This document shows positions 1-9,045 of a stretch of DNA of 35,188 bases, in pieces. Origin of the DNA: DATGMB01 sp035293845 (GTDB taxonomy: Bacteria > Acidobacteriota > Terriglobia > Bryobacterales > Bryobacteraceae); contig DATGMB010000143.1 in assembly GCA_035293845.1 (NCBI GenBank), forward strand, positions 1 to 35,188, in the 5' to 3' direction. How positions within the stretch are numbered: position 1 is the first letter of the stretch; each line of letters begins with the position of its first letter. Position numbers and translations under genes: made by a program. The notes under the pieces were generated by a model, which did no database searches, had not been told where the DNA came from, and was given only the letters and a program-made list of their open reading frames with translations.

Positions 1-1156
1 AAACCAGATCACCAGGGGCGACTGGCTGGTGCGCAACGTCGATTACGTGGACGACGACAAGCGCCAGATCTGGTTCGAAGCCGGCGGCATGATCCCCGGC
101 CAGGATCCGTACTTCACGCAATACTGCCGCATCAATTTCGACGGCACCGGCCTGACGCGGCTCACCGAGGCCGATGGCACCCACACCGTCGTCTTCTCGC
201 CGGACCGGCAATATTATGTCGACACCTGGCAGCGCGTCGATCTCCCGCCGCGCGCGCAGCTTCGCCGCACCGAGGACCGCAAGGTGCTCATGGACCTCGA
301 CCAGGGTGACGCCTCCGCGCTGCTCGCCGCCGGCGTCCGCTTCCCCGAGGTGTTCGTGGCCAAAGGCCGCGACGGCAAGACCGACATCTGGGGCATCCTC
401 ATCAAGCCGACGAATTTCGACCCCTCGAAGAAGTATCCGGTGATCGAGAACATCTACGCCGGTCCGCAGGGCTCGTTCGTTCCCAAGACCTTCAGCGCCG
501 TGTCCGGCGATCAGGCGCTCGCCGAGCTGGGCTTCATTGTGGTCCACATCGATGGCATGGGCACCAGCAACCGCTCCAAAGCCTTCCATGACGTGGCGTG
601 GAAGAACCTCGGAGACGCCGGCTTCCCGGACCGCATCCTCTGGCACAAAGCGGTGGCCGCCAAATACCCGTGGTACGACATCAGCCGCGTCGGGATTTTC
701 GGGACCTCCGCCGGCGGGCAGAATTCGCTCGGCGCCGTCCTGTTCCATCCCGAGTTCTACAAGGTCGTGGTGACCAACAGCGGCTGCCACGATAACCGCA
801 TGGATAAGATGTGGTGGAACGAGCAATGGATGGGCTGGCCGGTCGGCCCGCAGTATGCGGCTTCTTCCAACGTGGATAACGCCTTCCGCCTGCAGGGCCG
901 CGCCCTGATCATCGTGGGGGAGATGGATACCAACGTCGACCCCGCTTCCTCGCTGCAGGTGGTGAACGCGCTGGTGAAGGCGCACAAGCATTTCGACATG
1001 CTCTACATTCCGGGGCAGGATCACGGCGTGGGCATTCTGGCGAGCGAACACTATCGCGACGATTACTTCGTGCACCACCTACTCGGCGTCGAGCCGCCCG
1101 ATTGGAATAAGGTGTCGCTCACGCCTGAGCCGGAGCCCTCGAACGGCGGCAACTAA
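1..1156 (+). CDS. S9 family prolyl oligopeptidase / dipeptidyl peptidase IV-like, 3' part
   Basis: The reading frame is open from the left edge, so the gene starts upstream and only its C-terminal part is here. The family cleaves dipeptides or short peptides after proline, usually as a secreted or periplasmic enzyme. The first ~90 residues look like the end of a DPP-IV-type beta-propeller (FSPDRQYYVDTW), followed by an alpha/beta-hydrolase domain. Counting from the Met at base 29, the catalytic triad is visible: Ser227 in GTSAGG, Asp300 in GEMDTNV and His332 in GQDHGVG. The nucleophile elbow is GTSAGG, where GWSYGG is usual, but the Ser and flanking glycines are kept. The gene converges on the permease at 1290-3785 and the two are separated by a strong hairpin. 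Confidence 0.9.
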   Translation, partial: NQITRGDWLVRNVDYVDDDKRQIWFEAGGMIPGQDPYFTQYCRINFDGTGLTRLTEADGTHTVVFSPDRQYYVDTWQRVDLPPRAQLRRTEDRKVLMDLDQGDASALLAAGVRFPEVFVAKGRDGKTDIWGILIKPTNFDPSKKYPVIENIYAGPQGSFVPKTFSAVSGDQALAELGFIVVHIDGMGTSNRSKAFHDVAWKNLGDAGFPDRILWHKAVAAKYPWYDISRVGIFGTSAGGQNSLGAVLFHPEFYKVVVTNSGCHDNRMDKMWWNEQWMGWPVGPQYAASSNVDNAFRLQGRALIIVGEMDTNVDPASSLQVVNALVKAHKHFDMLYIPGQDHGVGILASEHYRDDYFVHHLLGVEPPDWNKVSLTPEPEPSNGGN

Positions 1157-1234
1157 GCCGTGAAAAAACGGTGGGTGGCTTACGATTGGCCGCCTGCCCA
1201 GCGCAAGTCGTTGATTCTACGAGCCGGCGGAAAT

Positions 1235-1261
1235 GCAAGTGGCCAATCGTTGGCCACTTGC
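1235..1261. terminator. Perfect 12-bp inverted repeat between convergent genes
   Basis: Arms 1235-1246 and 1250-1261 are perfect complements (GCAAGTGGCCAA / TTGGCCACTTGC) with a 3-base loop. The hairpin lies between the stop of the S9 peptidase and the stop of the minus-strand permease, as expected of a bidirectional terminator. There is no long T-run on either side (only ATTT on the minus strand), so the terminator role is inferred from position and stem strength. Confidence 0.6.
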
Positions 1262-1289
1262 CCGAAAATGCGGTGAATTTTGGGCTCCG

Positions 1290-3785
1290 CTACTCGTCGC
1301 GCAGCGCGTCCATCGGCTGCAGCCGGGAGGCCCTCCATGCCGGCCCATAGCTCGCCGCGAGCGCTGTGAACGCGAGCAGAGCCACCGCGCCGCCCAGCGT
1401 CAGCGGATCGCGCGGCTGGATGCCGTACACCAGCGAGGCGGCGGCCTGCCCGGCCCAAGCTGCGAGTGCCGTGCCCAAGGCGATGCCGATGAGCAGCAGC
1501 AGAACGGCCTCCCGCAGCACCAGGCCGATGACCCGCGCGCGGGTCGATCCCAGCGCGATCCGCACCCCGATCTCGTTCCGGCGGCGGACCACCATGTAGG
1601 CGATCACGCCGTACAATCCCATCACCGCCAGCAATCCCGCCAGCGCCCCGAACGAGCCCGCCAGCGCCGCCATCAGCCGGTCCCGCGTCAGCGATTCCTT
1701 GATCTGGGCTGTCAGCACGGTAAATTGCACGCCGATGCCGGGATGGAAGCTCGTGATCGTGCTTTCGGCTGTGCGATAGAACTCGCCGAGCGGAGCGTTG
1801 GTGCGGAGCACATACGTGGCGCCGGGTCCGGGATCGTCGTCCTGCGCCTCCGCGACGAAGGCAATCGGCCGGAAGTCTTCGCGGAGCTCGTAATATTTCG
1901 TGTTTCTCACGAGCCCGACCACCAGGAAGACGGTGTCCGGCTTGTCCGCCGATTCCTCCCGCCGGAACGAACGGCCGACGGGATTCTGGCCGTGGAAAAT
2001 CTTGCGCGCGAACTCCTCATTGACGATCGCCACTTTCGGAGCATGGAGATCGTCATGCTCGTTGAAGTCGCGCCCGGCTACGATGGGCGTCCCCATGGTC
2101 CGGAAATAACCGGGGCCGGCGCGATTGAATAGTACGTCCACGCGCGGGCCGGCCGTGCCGTCGGCCCAGGCCATCTGGTCCCAACCCGAGCCGCTGACCG
2201 GCGTCATATCCACTTCCGCCGCGGCAATCGCGCCGGTGCGCGCCCGCAGGGCTTCCGAGATTTGCCGGCGTATGTCATGCAGCCGCTGTTTCGGATAATG
2301 CGCCTCGCGCAGATCCACGCTGATGGCGACGATGCCTTCCGGCCGGAAGCCGGGGTCGACCGCCATCAGCTTCTGCAGGCTGCGCACAAACAGCAGGGCT
2401 CCCGCCAGCAGCATCATCGACATGGTCACCTGCGCCACCACCAGCCCCCGCCGCAAACTGAACCGTTCGCGGCCCGCGGTCAGGCCGCGGCCGCCCGCGC
2501 GCATCGCGGCTGCCGGAGCGATTCGCGTGGCGCGTAGCGCCGGCGCGAGGCCGAAGAGCAAACAGGTGAGCACGGCGATGGCGGTGGCGAAGCCCAGCAC
2601 GCGCCAGTCGACCGGCAGCCCCACGAACATCCGGTTATCGTCCGTGGTCAGGAACCCGATCAGGCCGCGGCTGAGCAGCGTCGCGAGACCCGTGCCGAGC
2701 GCCGAGCCGATCGCCGCCAGCAGCATGCTCTCCGAAAGCAATTGCGAGATCAGCCGCCCGCGCGACGCGCCGATGGCCTGCCGCACCGCGATCTCGCGTT
2801 CGCGATTGCTGGCGCGCGCCAGCAGCAGGTTGGCGAGATTCGCGCAGGCGATCAGCAGCACCAGCCCGGTGATGCCGAGCAGAATCCAGAGCGGATCGCC
2901 ATATTGCCGGCGCAGAACCGAAACCCCGGTCGCGCCCGAGGTCACCGTCAGCTTGTTGGCGAGATATTCCTTCGCCATGTCCGCCCGGTAGGAAGGAGGC
3001 AGCGTTTCCCGCATGATGGCAGGCGAAACGGCCTGCATTTGCGCATTGGCGCGCTCGATAGTCCAGCCCGGCTTGAGCCGCCCCATGATCGAAAGCCACC
3101 AGGCCGAGGGCGTGGCGATCCGGTCCTTGCCGGGTTCCGAGAAGAGGGGGTCTGCGCAGAGCGGGATGGCGACATCGAACCGGTATCCCACGTCCACGCC
3201 GAAGAACCCCGGCGCGGCGACGCCGATCACCGGGAACACATGGCCGTCCAGCCGGACCGTTCGCCCGGCGAGGGCGGGATCGCCGGCGAATTCGGATTGC
3301 CAGAAGGAGTAGCCCAGCACCGCCCCCGCCGGGCCGCATCCGGGCCGGTCATCATCCGCCGTGAACGTCCGGCCGATCATTGCCGGTACACCGAGCACGC
3401 GGAAAAAGTCTCCGCTGACGAACAGGCCTTCGGCATAGCGCGCCTTGCCTTCGCGGCTGAGGTTGAACCGTGTGGCGCTCCAGGCGATCGTGCCGGAAAA
3501 TGCCTCCTGATGCTGGCGGACGCTATCCCATTGCTTGTAGGTGAAATTCGCGCTCCGCGACGACCACCAGCCGGCGCGGCGGCTGCCCTTCGCAAAATCG
3601 AGATACGCCAGCTCGTGCGGATTCGCCACCGGCAGCGTGCGCAGCCGGATGGCGTCGATCAATTGAAAGATGGCCGTATTCGCCCCGATGCCGAGCGCCA
3701 GCGACAGCACCGCAACGGCCGTGAATAGCGGATTGAGCCGCAGTTGACGCAGTCCGAAACGCAAGTCTGCCGTGTACCGGTTCAT
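1290..3785 (-). CDS. ADOP-type ABC transporter permease (MacB/FtsX-like)
   Basis: An 831-residue protein with the layout of the acidobacterial duplicated orphan permeases: an N-terminal membrane segment with the typical LSLALGIGANTAIF motif, a MacB-like periplasmic domain, an FtsX block of membrane helices (LLIACANLANLLLARASNRERE), then a second periplasmic domain and a second FtsX block (VIAYMVVRRRNEIGVRIALG). The final LQPMDALRDE is characteristic of the family. No ATP-binding subunit is adjacent, which is normal for this group. The start at 3785 was chosen because MNRYTADLRFGLRQL is the usual N-terminus and GGGGGA lies just upstream; the frame stays open further upstream without homology. 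The substrate cannot be told from sequence; family members are annotated as macrolide or lipoprotein exporters by analogy only. Confidence 0.92.
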   Translation of the reverse strand: MNRYTADLRFGLRQLRLNPLFTAVAVLSLALGIGANTAIFQLIDAIRLRTLPVANPHELAYLDFAKGSRRAGWWSSRSANFTYKQWDSVRQHQEAFSGTIAWSATRFNLSREGKARYAEGLFVSGDFFRVLGVPAMIGRTFTADDDRPGCGPAGAVLGYSFWQSEFAGDPALAGRTVRLDGHVFPVIGVAAPGFFGVDVGYRFDVAIPLCADPLFSEPGKDRIATPSAWWLSIMGRLKPGWTIERANAQMQAVSPAIMRETLPPSYRADMAKEYLANKLTVTSGATGVSVLRRQYGDPLWILLGITGLVLLIACANLANLLLARASNREREIAVRQAIGASRGRLISQLLSESMLLAAIGSALGTGLATLLSRGLIGFLTTDDNRMFVGLPVDWRVLGFATAIAVLTCLLFGLAPALRATRIAPAAAMRAGGRGLTAGRERFSLRRGLVVAQVTMSMMLLAGALLFVRSLQKLMAVDPGFRPEGIVAISVDLREAHYPKQRLHDIRRQISEALRARTGAIAAAEVDMTPVSGSGWDQMAWADGTAGPRVDVLFNRAGPGYFRTMGTPIVAGRDFNEHDDLHAPKVAIVNEEFARKIFHGQNPVGRSFRREESADKPDTVFLVVGLVRNTKYYELREDFRPIAFVAEAQDDDPGPGATYVLRTNAPLGEFYRTAESTITSFHPGIGVQFTVLTAQIKESLTRDRLMAALAGSFGALAGLLAVMGLYGVIAYMVVRRRNEIGVRIALGSTRARVIGLVLREAVLLLLIGIALGTALAAWAGQAAASLVYGIQPRDPLTLGGAVALLAFTALAASYGPAWRASRLQPMDALRDE

Positions 3786-3972
3786 CAGTCCCCCGATTCT
3801 GATACTCGGCGGGCGGCAAACGGTTAGGAAAAATCCGCGCTCCGGTCCGCGCCGCGGCAGGTTCGCGCTCTCACACTCGCGCCCGGAACGTGCGCGGAAA
3901 GCCACGGGAGGCATCCGGCCGTGGAATTTCCCGCGCCCCGGAGTGCGGTGTCCGCGTCCGACAAGAGAGCCA
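3786..3972. promoter_or_regulatory. Divergent intergenic region
   Basis: 187 bases separate the divergent starts of the ADOP permease (minus) and the radical SAM gene (plus), so both promoters should lie here. I see no convincing -35/-10 pair or operator. The only clear sites are GGGGGA before the permease start and a GAGAG stretch just before the radical SAM start. Confidence 0.35.
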
Positions 3973-4917
3973 ATGAAAAAACGGGATGCTTTGCGCGTTT
4001 GGGGACGTGTGCTGCGGGGCCGCTCTCCCTTTCTCTCGCTCGAAATCACCAAAGAGTGCCCGCTCCGCTGCCCCGGCTGCTACGCCTATTCGGCGGACCA
4101 CGTCGGGCCGCAGGTCACGCTGCGCGAGCTTTCCGATTCCCGTGGAGCCGATCTCGTGCGCGGCGTGATCGCCGTTGTGCGGCGGCTTCGGCCGGTCCAC
4201 GTCTCGATCGTCGGCGGCGAGCCGCTGGTCCGTTACCGCGAGCTCAGCGAGCTTTTGCCCCTGCTCGACCGCATGCGGGTGGAAGTGCAGTTGGTGACCA
4301 GCGGGGTCCGCCCCATTCCCGAGGAGTGGAACGCGATCCCGTCGCTGCACCTGGCTGTATCGGTCGATGGTCTCCCGTCCGATCACGACCGGCGCCGCAG
4401 TCCCGCCACCTACGACCGCATTTTGAAACACATCGCGGGCCATCGCGTGAACGTGCATTGCACCTTAACCCGCCAGATGCTGGCGCGGCGCGGATACCTG
4501 GAGGAGTTCAGCCGGTTCTGGGCGGCCCGGCCGGAGGTCCGGAAGATCTGGTTCAGCATCTACACCCCGCAGGAAGGCGACGGCTCACCGGAGCGCCTGC
4601 GTCCGCAGGATCGCGAAACACTCCTCGATGAGCTGCGAGTTGCCGCGCAATTCCCGAAGGTAGACCTGCCGCGGCTGGTTCTCGAAGGCTTCCGGCGGCC
4701 GCCCCGCTCGCCCGAGGAGTGCACCTTCGCGCGGCTGACCACCTGCCTTTCGGCCGACCTCGAAACGCGCATCACGCCCTGCCAGTTCGGCGGCAAGCCG
4801 GTTTGCGCCGAGTGCGGCTGCATCGCCTCCGCCGGCATGCACGGCCTGGCGAATTACAGGCTGGGCGGCTTGCTTCCGGTCTCGACCATTCTGAACGCAT
4901 CGCTGCGCGGCGCCTGA
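3973..4917 (+). CDS. Radical SAM protein with SPASM-like C-terminal cysteines
   Basis: A 314-residue protein starting at ATG 3973, preceded by AGAGAG. The radical SAM 4Fe-4S motif is C29-x3-C33-x2-C36 (ECPLRCPGCY), with the GGEP motif at about residue 81 that contacts SAM. The C-terminal 65 residues hold six cysteines (250, 258, 270, 278, 281, 283), resembling an auxiliary-cluster SPASM or twitch domain. Such proteins modify peptides or small molecules by radical chemistry. No precursor peptide is visible immediately beside it, so the substrate is unknown. It is followed after 49 bases by a metallophosphatase on the same strand. The radical SAM assignment is firm and the subfamily is open. 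Confidence 0.85.
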   Translation: MKKRDALRVWGRVLRGRSPFLSLEITKECPLRCPGCYAYSADHVGPQVTLRELSDSRGADLVRGVIAVVRRLRPVHVSIVGGEPLVRYRELSELLPLLDRMRVEVQLVTSGVRPIPEEWNAIPSLHLAVSVDGLPSDHDRRRSPATYDRILKHIAGHRVNVHCTLTRQMLARRGYLEEFSRFWAARPEVRKIWFSIYTPQEGDGSPERLRPQDRETLLDELRVAAQFPKVDLPRLVLEGFRRPPRSPEECTFARLTTCLSADLETRITPCQFGGKPVCAECGCIASAGMHGLANYRLGGLLPVSTILNASLRGA

Positions 4918-4966
4918 CGCGCTGTCATCGGGCTGTAACGCCGCGAGCCGATAATAGAAGCTTTGC

Positions 4967-6010
4967 ATGCAGCCTCGCGCGTGCGCCCTGCGCCTCCTGA
5001 TTCCCGCGTTATTGGCCACATCGCTGAGCTCCGCGCCGCCCGTGCGCATCGCGCGCGATTGGCAGCAGTTCCCGCCCGTCGTCGAGATCGATACGGCCGC
5101 CGATATCTTCGCGATGGGCGATGTGCACGGCGACTACGGCCGGCTGGTTGCGCTGCTCGCGGGCGCCGGAGTTCTCGGCGGCATTCCGCCCGCGCCGGAT
5201 CGCCCCACGTGGGCGGCGGGCAACGCCACGCTGGTCTTTACCGGAGATCTGATCGATAAAGGCCCGAAAAGCCTCGCCGTGGTCGCGCTGCTGCGCGCGC
5301 TGCCGGGCGCCGCGGCTGCCGCTGGCGGCCGCGCGATCGTGCTCATGGGCAACCACGAGGCGGAGTTTCTCGCCGATCCCGGCGCGGCCAAGGGACACGA
5401 ATTCGCCCGCGAACTCTCGCGCGCCGGTATCGAGCCGCGCGCCGTGGCCGAATGCGCGAATGACGTGGGCCGGTTCCTGTGCGGGCTGCCGTTCGCCGCG
5501 CGCGTCAACGACTGGTTCTTCTCCCACGCCGGAAACACCGATGGCCGGAGCCTCGCCCGCCTCGCCGCCGATCTGCGCGCCGGCGTCGACCGCGACGGAT
5601 TCGCCAGCGCGCAGCTCACCGGCCCGAATTCGCTGCTCGAGGCGCGCATTGGCGAAAAAGGCCCCGGCGGCCGCTCATGGTTCGAGCAGGGCGGCGTGCC
5701 CGCGGACCGGCTGCTGGCCGGGTTCGCCCGGCAGCTCGGCGTGCGCCACATCGTCGAAGGCCACCATCGCGCCGCCGTCCGCTTCCCCGACGATTCGGTG
5801 CGCCGCCCCGGTGAAATGTTCAACTGGCGCGGCGAGCTGTTCCTCATCGATACCGGCATGAGCCGCGAGATCGGCGATAGCGCGGGCGCCCTGCTGCACA
5901 TCCGCGCCGGCGGGCGGCAGGCCGTGGCGGTTTGCGCCGGCGGACAGGAGACACCGCTCTGGGACGCCGGCCAGCCCGGGAAGACGGCCAAGGCCGCGCC
6001 ATGCCGTTAA
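4967..6010 (+). CDS. PPP-like calcineurin-type metallophosphatase, exported
   Basis: A 347-residue protein with an N-terminal hydrophobic stretch (LRLLIPALLATSLSS) that looks like a signal peptide. The metal-binding motifs of the metallophosphoesterase fold appear in order: GDVHGD (Asp52, His54), GDLIDKG (Asp94, Asp97), GNHE (Asn129, His130), SHAG (His187) and GHH (about 266-267). This arrangement is closest to the phosphoprotein phosphatase (PPP) group, including bacterial Shewanella-like phosphatases, but the physiological substrate is not evident. ATG 4967 is the only start that keeps the signal sequence. It may be transcribed with the upstream radical SAM gene. Confidence 0.85.
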   Translation: MQPRACALRLLIPALLATSLSSAPPVRIARDWQQFPPVVEIDTAADIFAMGDVHGDYGRLVALLAGAGVLGGIPPAPDRPTWAAGNATLVFTGDLIDKGPKSLAVVALLRALPGAAAAAGGRAIVLMGNHEAEFLADPGAAKGHEFARELSRAGIEPRAVAECANDVGRFLCGLPFAARVNDWFFSHAGNTDGRSLARLAADLRAGVDRDGFASAQLTGPNSLLEARIGEKGPGGRSWFEQGGVPADRLLAGFARQLGVRHIVEGHHRAAVRFPDDSVRRPGEMFNWRGELFLIDTGMSREIGDSAGALLHIRAGGRQAVAVCAGGQETPLWDAGQPGKTAKAAPCR

Positions 6011-6034
6011 CGCGCGCTGAACGCCGCACGCGCG

Positions 6035-6040
6035 TATAAT
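6035..6040 (+). promoter_or_regulatory. Candidate -10 box upstream of the hybrid kinase
   Basis: A consensus TATAAT stands out in GC-rich surroundings 74 bases before the kinase start, in the gap after the phosphatase. No good -35 hexamer is found at 16-18 bases. The leader between it and the gene could form a short stem (CCGGGTG with CACCGG at about 6067-6093). The promoter role is an inference. Confidence 0.45.
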
Positions 6041-6113
6041 CGTCTCTACGAAACCGAGCGCCTCAGTCCGGGTGAGCGAGGCCCCGCACCGGCGTAGTGG
6101 AGAGTGCCAGCCT

Positions 6114-9029
6114 ATGTCGGAACGCAAATCAACATCCTGGTTCTATCCGAAGCCGACCGGCGATCCGGGCCGCGACCGCAACGCCCGGTCTGTCCAGTTC
6201 GCTTGTCTCCTGTTCGCTGCCGCGATCGGGCTGGTTGCGGCTTTGGATGGGGGCAGGCAGGAAGTTCCGCTCCTGCTCTTCGCCATCCTGGGTCTGGCGG
6301 CCGCCGCACTCATGAACCGGGCAGGCTGGGCGGTTTGGGCGGCGCGCACCACCTTTCTGGCCGTGCTCTATGCCGCGGCTGTGCTGGTTTTGATCGCGCA
6401 CGACGGGTTCCGCAGCCACGCGATGCTCATATTTCCAGGGCTGCTGCTGCTGACCGTGATGCTGCTGGATCGCATGTCCTATGTGACAGGCGCGGCGATC
6501 GTCCTCGCGACCGTAACCGCCATCGGGATCGCCGAACATCTCGGTTTCACCCATGCCATTACCCGTACGCGCACCGCCTACGGCTCCATATTCTTCGTGG
6601 ATCTGTACCTGCTGGCGATCGCCCTCATCGGCAGCCGGGTCGCCCGCGACATCCAGAGCAACGTCGCCAACTTGCGCGCGAATGTCGAGCGCTTCTCCGC
6701 CACCAACCGCGAGCTGATCGAAGCGGCGGAGGCCCAGCGCATCTCGGAGATCAAGGTTCGCGAGGGCGAGCAGCGGCTGCGTATGGCCAAGGATGCGGCC
6801 CGGCTGGGCATCTATGACTACCATGTCGCCACGGGAGAGATCCTGTGGGATGCCCGCGTGAGGGAGTTTTGGGGCGTCGGCCCCGATGAGCCCGTTACCA
6901 TCGACACCTTTTTTTCGGGGCTGCATCCGGACGACCGGGCAAAGACCCAGGCGATCCTGGCGCGCGCGCTCGATCCGGCGGGAAACGGCGAATATTACGC
7001 GGAATACCGCGTGATCAGCAAAGCCGACGGAACCGAGCGATGGGTCGCCGCCACCGGCCAGGTGTTTTTCGAGAACGGCCGGCCCGTGCATATGATCGGC
7101 ACCGGCCAGGACATCAGCGAGAGGAAGCGGGCGGAAGCCGAGCTGCGGGAAAGCGAAGAGCGATTCCGCATCATGGCCGATACCGCGCCGGTGATGATCT
7201 GGGTCACCGGCCCGGACAAGGCCTGCACGTTCGTCAACCGCACCTGGCTGAACTTTACGGGCCGCACCCTGGAGGAGGAACTGGGGTTCGGCTGGGCCGC
7301 TTGCGTTCATCCGGAGGATCGCGACCGCAACTGGGCCGCTTTCTGCGCCGCATTCGACGCGCGCCAGACGTTCCAGGTCGAATCGCGGTGGCGCCGGGCG
7401 GATGGCGAATACCGGCTGGTGCTCTGCACGGGCGTCCCCCGCTTCGAGCCCGCTGGCAATTTCGTCGGCTATATCGGCTCCAAGATCGATATCACGGACC
7501 TGCAGAGCGAAAAGCGCTTCCGGCAGTTGGCGGAAAACATCGACGGGGTCTTCTGGATGATGGACCTCGCCACCGGGCGCGAGCTTTACGTCAGCCCCGC
7601 GTTCGAGAAAATATGGGGCGTCAGTCCGGCTCCGCTGTACGGCGATGGCCTGTGGCTGGCGGACACGGTGCACCCCGAGGACCGGGACCGCTTTCTGGCG
7701 TTCTGCTCCAGGATGAAATCGGAACCGGCCGAGGAGACGTATCGCATCCTCCGGCCCGATGGCTCCCTGCGATGGATCCACGACCGCGCCTTTCTCATCC
7801 ACGATCGGGAGGGCAAGCCGTACCGCGTCGCGGGAATCGCGGAGGATGTCACGCGCCAGCGCCAGCTCGAAGAGGAACTCCGCCAGACGTACAAAATGGA
7901 GGCAATCGGCAGGCTGGCCGGCGGCATCGCGCACGATTTCAACAATCTCTTAACGGTGGCCGGCGGCTACCTTCACCTGGTTCTCGATGCGACGCCGCCC
8001 TCCGATCCCCGCCACGAGAAGCTGCGGCATATCCTGGGCGCGACCACCCGCGCCAGCACGCTGACCTCACAACTGCTGGCCTTCGGCCGCAAGCAGATGG
8101 TCCAGCCGAGGGCGGTCAACGTGAACCGGCTGCTGACGAATATGGAGCCGCTGTTGCGGCCGGTCATGGGCGAACAGGTCCGCCTGACGACCGATCTGGC
8201 CCGGGATCTGCCTTGCGTAACCGCCGACCCGAACCAGCTCGAACAGGTGTTCCTGAACCTCGCCGCCAACGCGCGGGACGCCATGCCGCAGGGCGGCGAG
8301 TTCCGCATCCGGACCTCCTTCGCCGAGGAACGGGCGGGCTCGGGCCGCGAGAGCCGCCCGTGCGTCCACATTCAGGTCAGCGATACCGGATGCGGCATGA
8401 GCCCGAGCGTCCTGGAACACATCTTCGAGCCCTTTTTCACGACCAAGGGCGTAGGCAAGGGAACCGGGCTCGGCCTGAGCACGGTATACGGCATCGTGCA
8501 GCAGAATTGCGGCACGATTCATGTCAGCAGCAGTCCCGGCCGCGGCGCCACCTTCGAGATCCTGCTGCCGGCCGCGCCGGAGCTCGAATGCGCCAAGCCG
8601 GACGACTCGCCGCTCGAAGGCCGGCGGGGCACGGAAACCGTTCTGGTCGCGGAAGACGAGCCCGCCGTGAGGATGCTGGTGTGCGAAATGCTTGTGCAGC
8701 TCGGCTACACGGTTTTGCAGGCGCCGGACGGCCGCGAGGCATTGCGGCTGCTCGGACAACACCGTCCCATCCACGTGCTGTTGACGGATGTGATCATGCC
8801 GGCGATGGGCGGGCCGGAACTCGCCGAACGCGCCAAATCCCTGGTTCCGGGGATCAAGGTGATCTACATGTCCGGCTACACCGATGACACGCTGGCGCGC
8901 CACGGCCTGCCCGGGCCGGACACGAAGTACATCCAGAAGCCGTTCTCGCCTGGGGCGCTGGCGGAACAATTGCGGCAGGCGTTATCGCCGGCGCCGAACC
9001 GCAGCCGCACGCAGAACGGCAGCAGGTGA
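6114..9029 (+). CDS. Hybrid sensor histidine kinase (6 TM, three PAS/PAC, HisKA, HATPase, receiver)
   Basis: ATG 6114 was chosen because GGAGAG lies 9 bases upstream; a GTG at 6072 is in frame but unsupported. The 971-residue product begins with about six hydrophobic segments (to about residue 190), forming an integral membrane sensor region, then a coiled-coil stretch and three PAS/PAC modules (roughly 225-600; repeated IHPEDR-like and DISERKRAE-type ends). The kinase core follows: phosphoacceptor His607 in GGIAHDFNNLL, N-box NLAANARDAM, G1 DTGCGM, F-box FEPFFTT and G2 GTGLGLS. The C-terminal receiver domain has Asp892 in LLTDVIMP and the conserved lysine in QKPF. It should autophosphorylate and relay to its own receiver. 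No separate response regulator is adjacent, and the stimulus is unknown. Confidence 0.95.
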   Translation: MSERKSTSWFYPKPTGDPGRDRNARSVQFACLLFAAAIGLVAALDGGRQEVPLLLFAILGLAAAALMNRAGWAVWAARTTFLAVLYAAAVLVLIAHDGFRSHAMLIFPGLLLLTVMLLDRMSYVTGAAIVLATVTAIGIAEHLGFTHAITRTRTAYGSIFFVDLYLLAIALIGSRVARDIQSNVANLRANVERFSATNRELIEAAEAQRISEIKVREGEQRLRMAKDAARLGIYDYHVATGEILWDARVREFWGVGPDEPVTIDTFFSGLHPDDRAKTQAILARALDPAGNGEYYAEYRVISKADGTERWVAATGQVFFENGRPVHMIGTGQDISERKRAEAELRESEERFRIMADTAPVMIWVTGPDKACTFVNRTWLNFTGRTLEEELGFGWAACVHPEDRDRNWAAFCAAFDARQTFQVESRWRRADGEYRLVLCTGVPRFEPAGNFVGYIGSKIDITDLQSEKRFRQLAENIDGVFWMMDLATGRELYVSPAFEKIWGVSPAPLYGDGLWLADTVHPEDRDRFLAFCSRMKSEPAEETYRILRPDGSLRWIHDRAFLIHDREGKPYRVAGIAEDVTRQRQLEEELRQTYKMEAIGRLAGGIAHDFNNLLTVAGGYLHLVLDATPPSDPRHEKLRHILGATTRASTLTSQLLAFGRKQMVQPRAVNVNRLLTNMEPLLRPVMGEQVRLTTDLARDLPCVTADPNQLEQVFLNLAANARDAMPQGGEFRIRTSFAEERAGSGRESRPCVHIQVSDTGCGMSPSVLEHIFEPFFTTKGVGKGTGLGLSTVYGIVQQNCGTIHVSSSPGRGATFEILLPAAPELECAKPDDSPLEGRRGTETVLVAEDEPAVRMLVCEMLVQLGYTVLQAPDGREALRLLGQHRPIHVLLTDVIMPAMGGPELAERAKSLVPGIKVIYMSGYTDDTLARHGLPGPDTKYIQKPFSPGALAEQLRQALSPAPNRSRTQNGSR

Positions 9030-9045
9030 CGGCCGGCTCCTGGCG

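Noticed and set aside
6041..6113. Riboswitch in the leader of the histidine kinase
   Set aside because: A short stem is possible, but the sequence does not match a riboswitch consensus that I know.
6129..7934. A 600-codon minus-strand frame inside the histidine kinase
   Set aside because: It has no recognisable motif and mirrors the codon pattern of the kinase gene.
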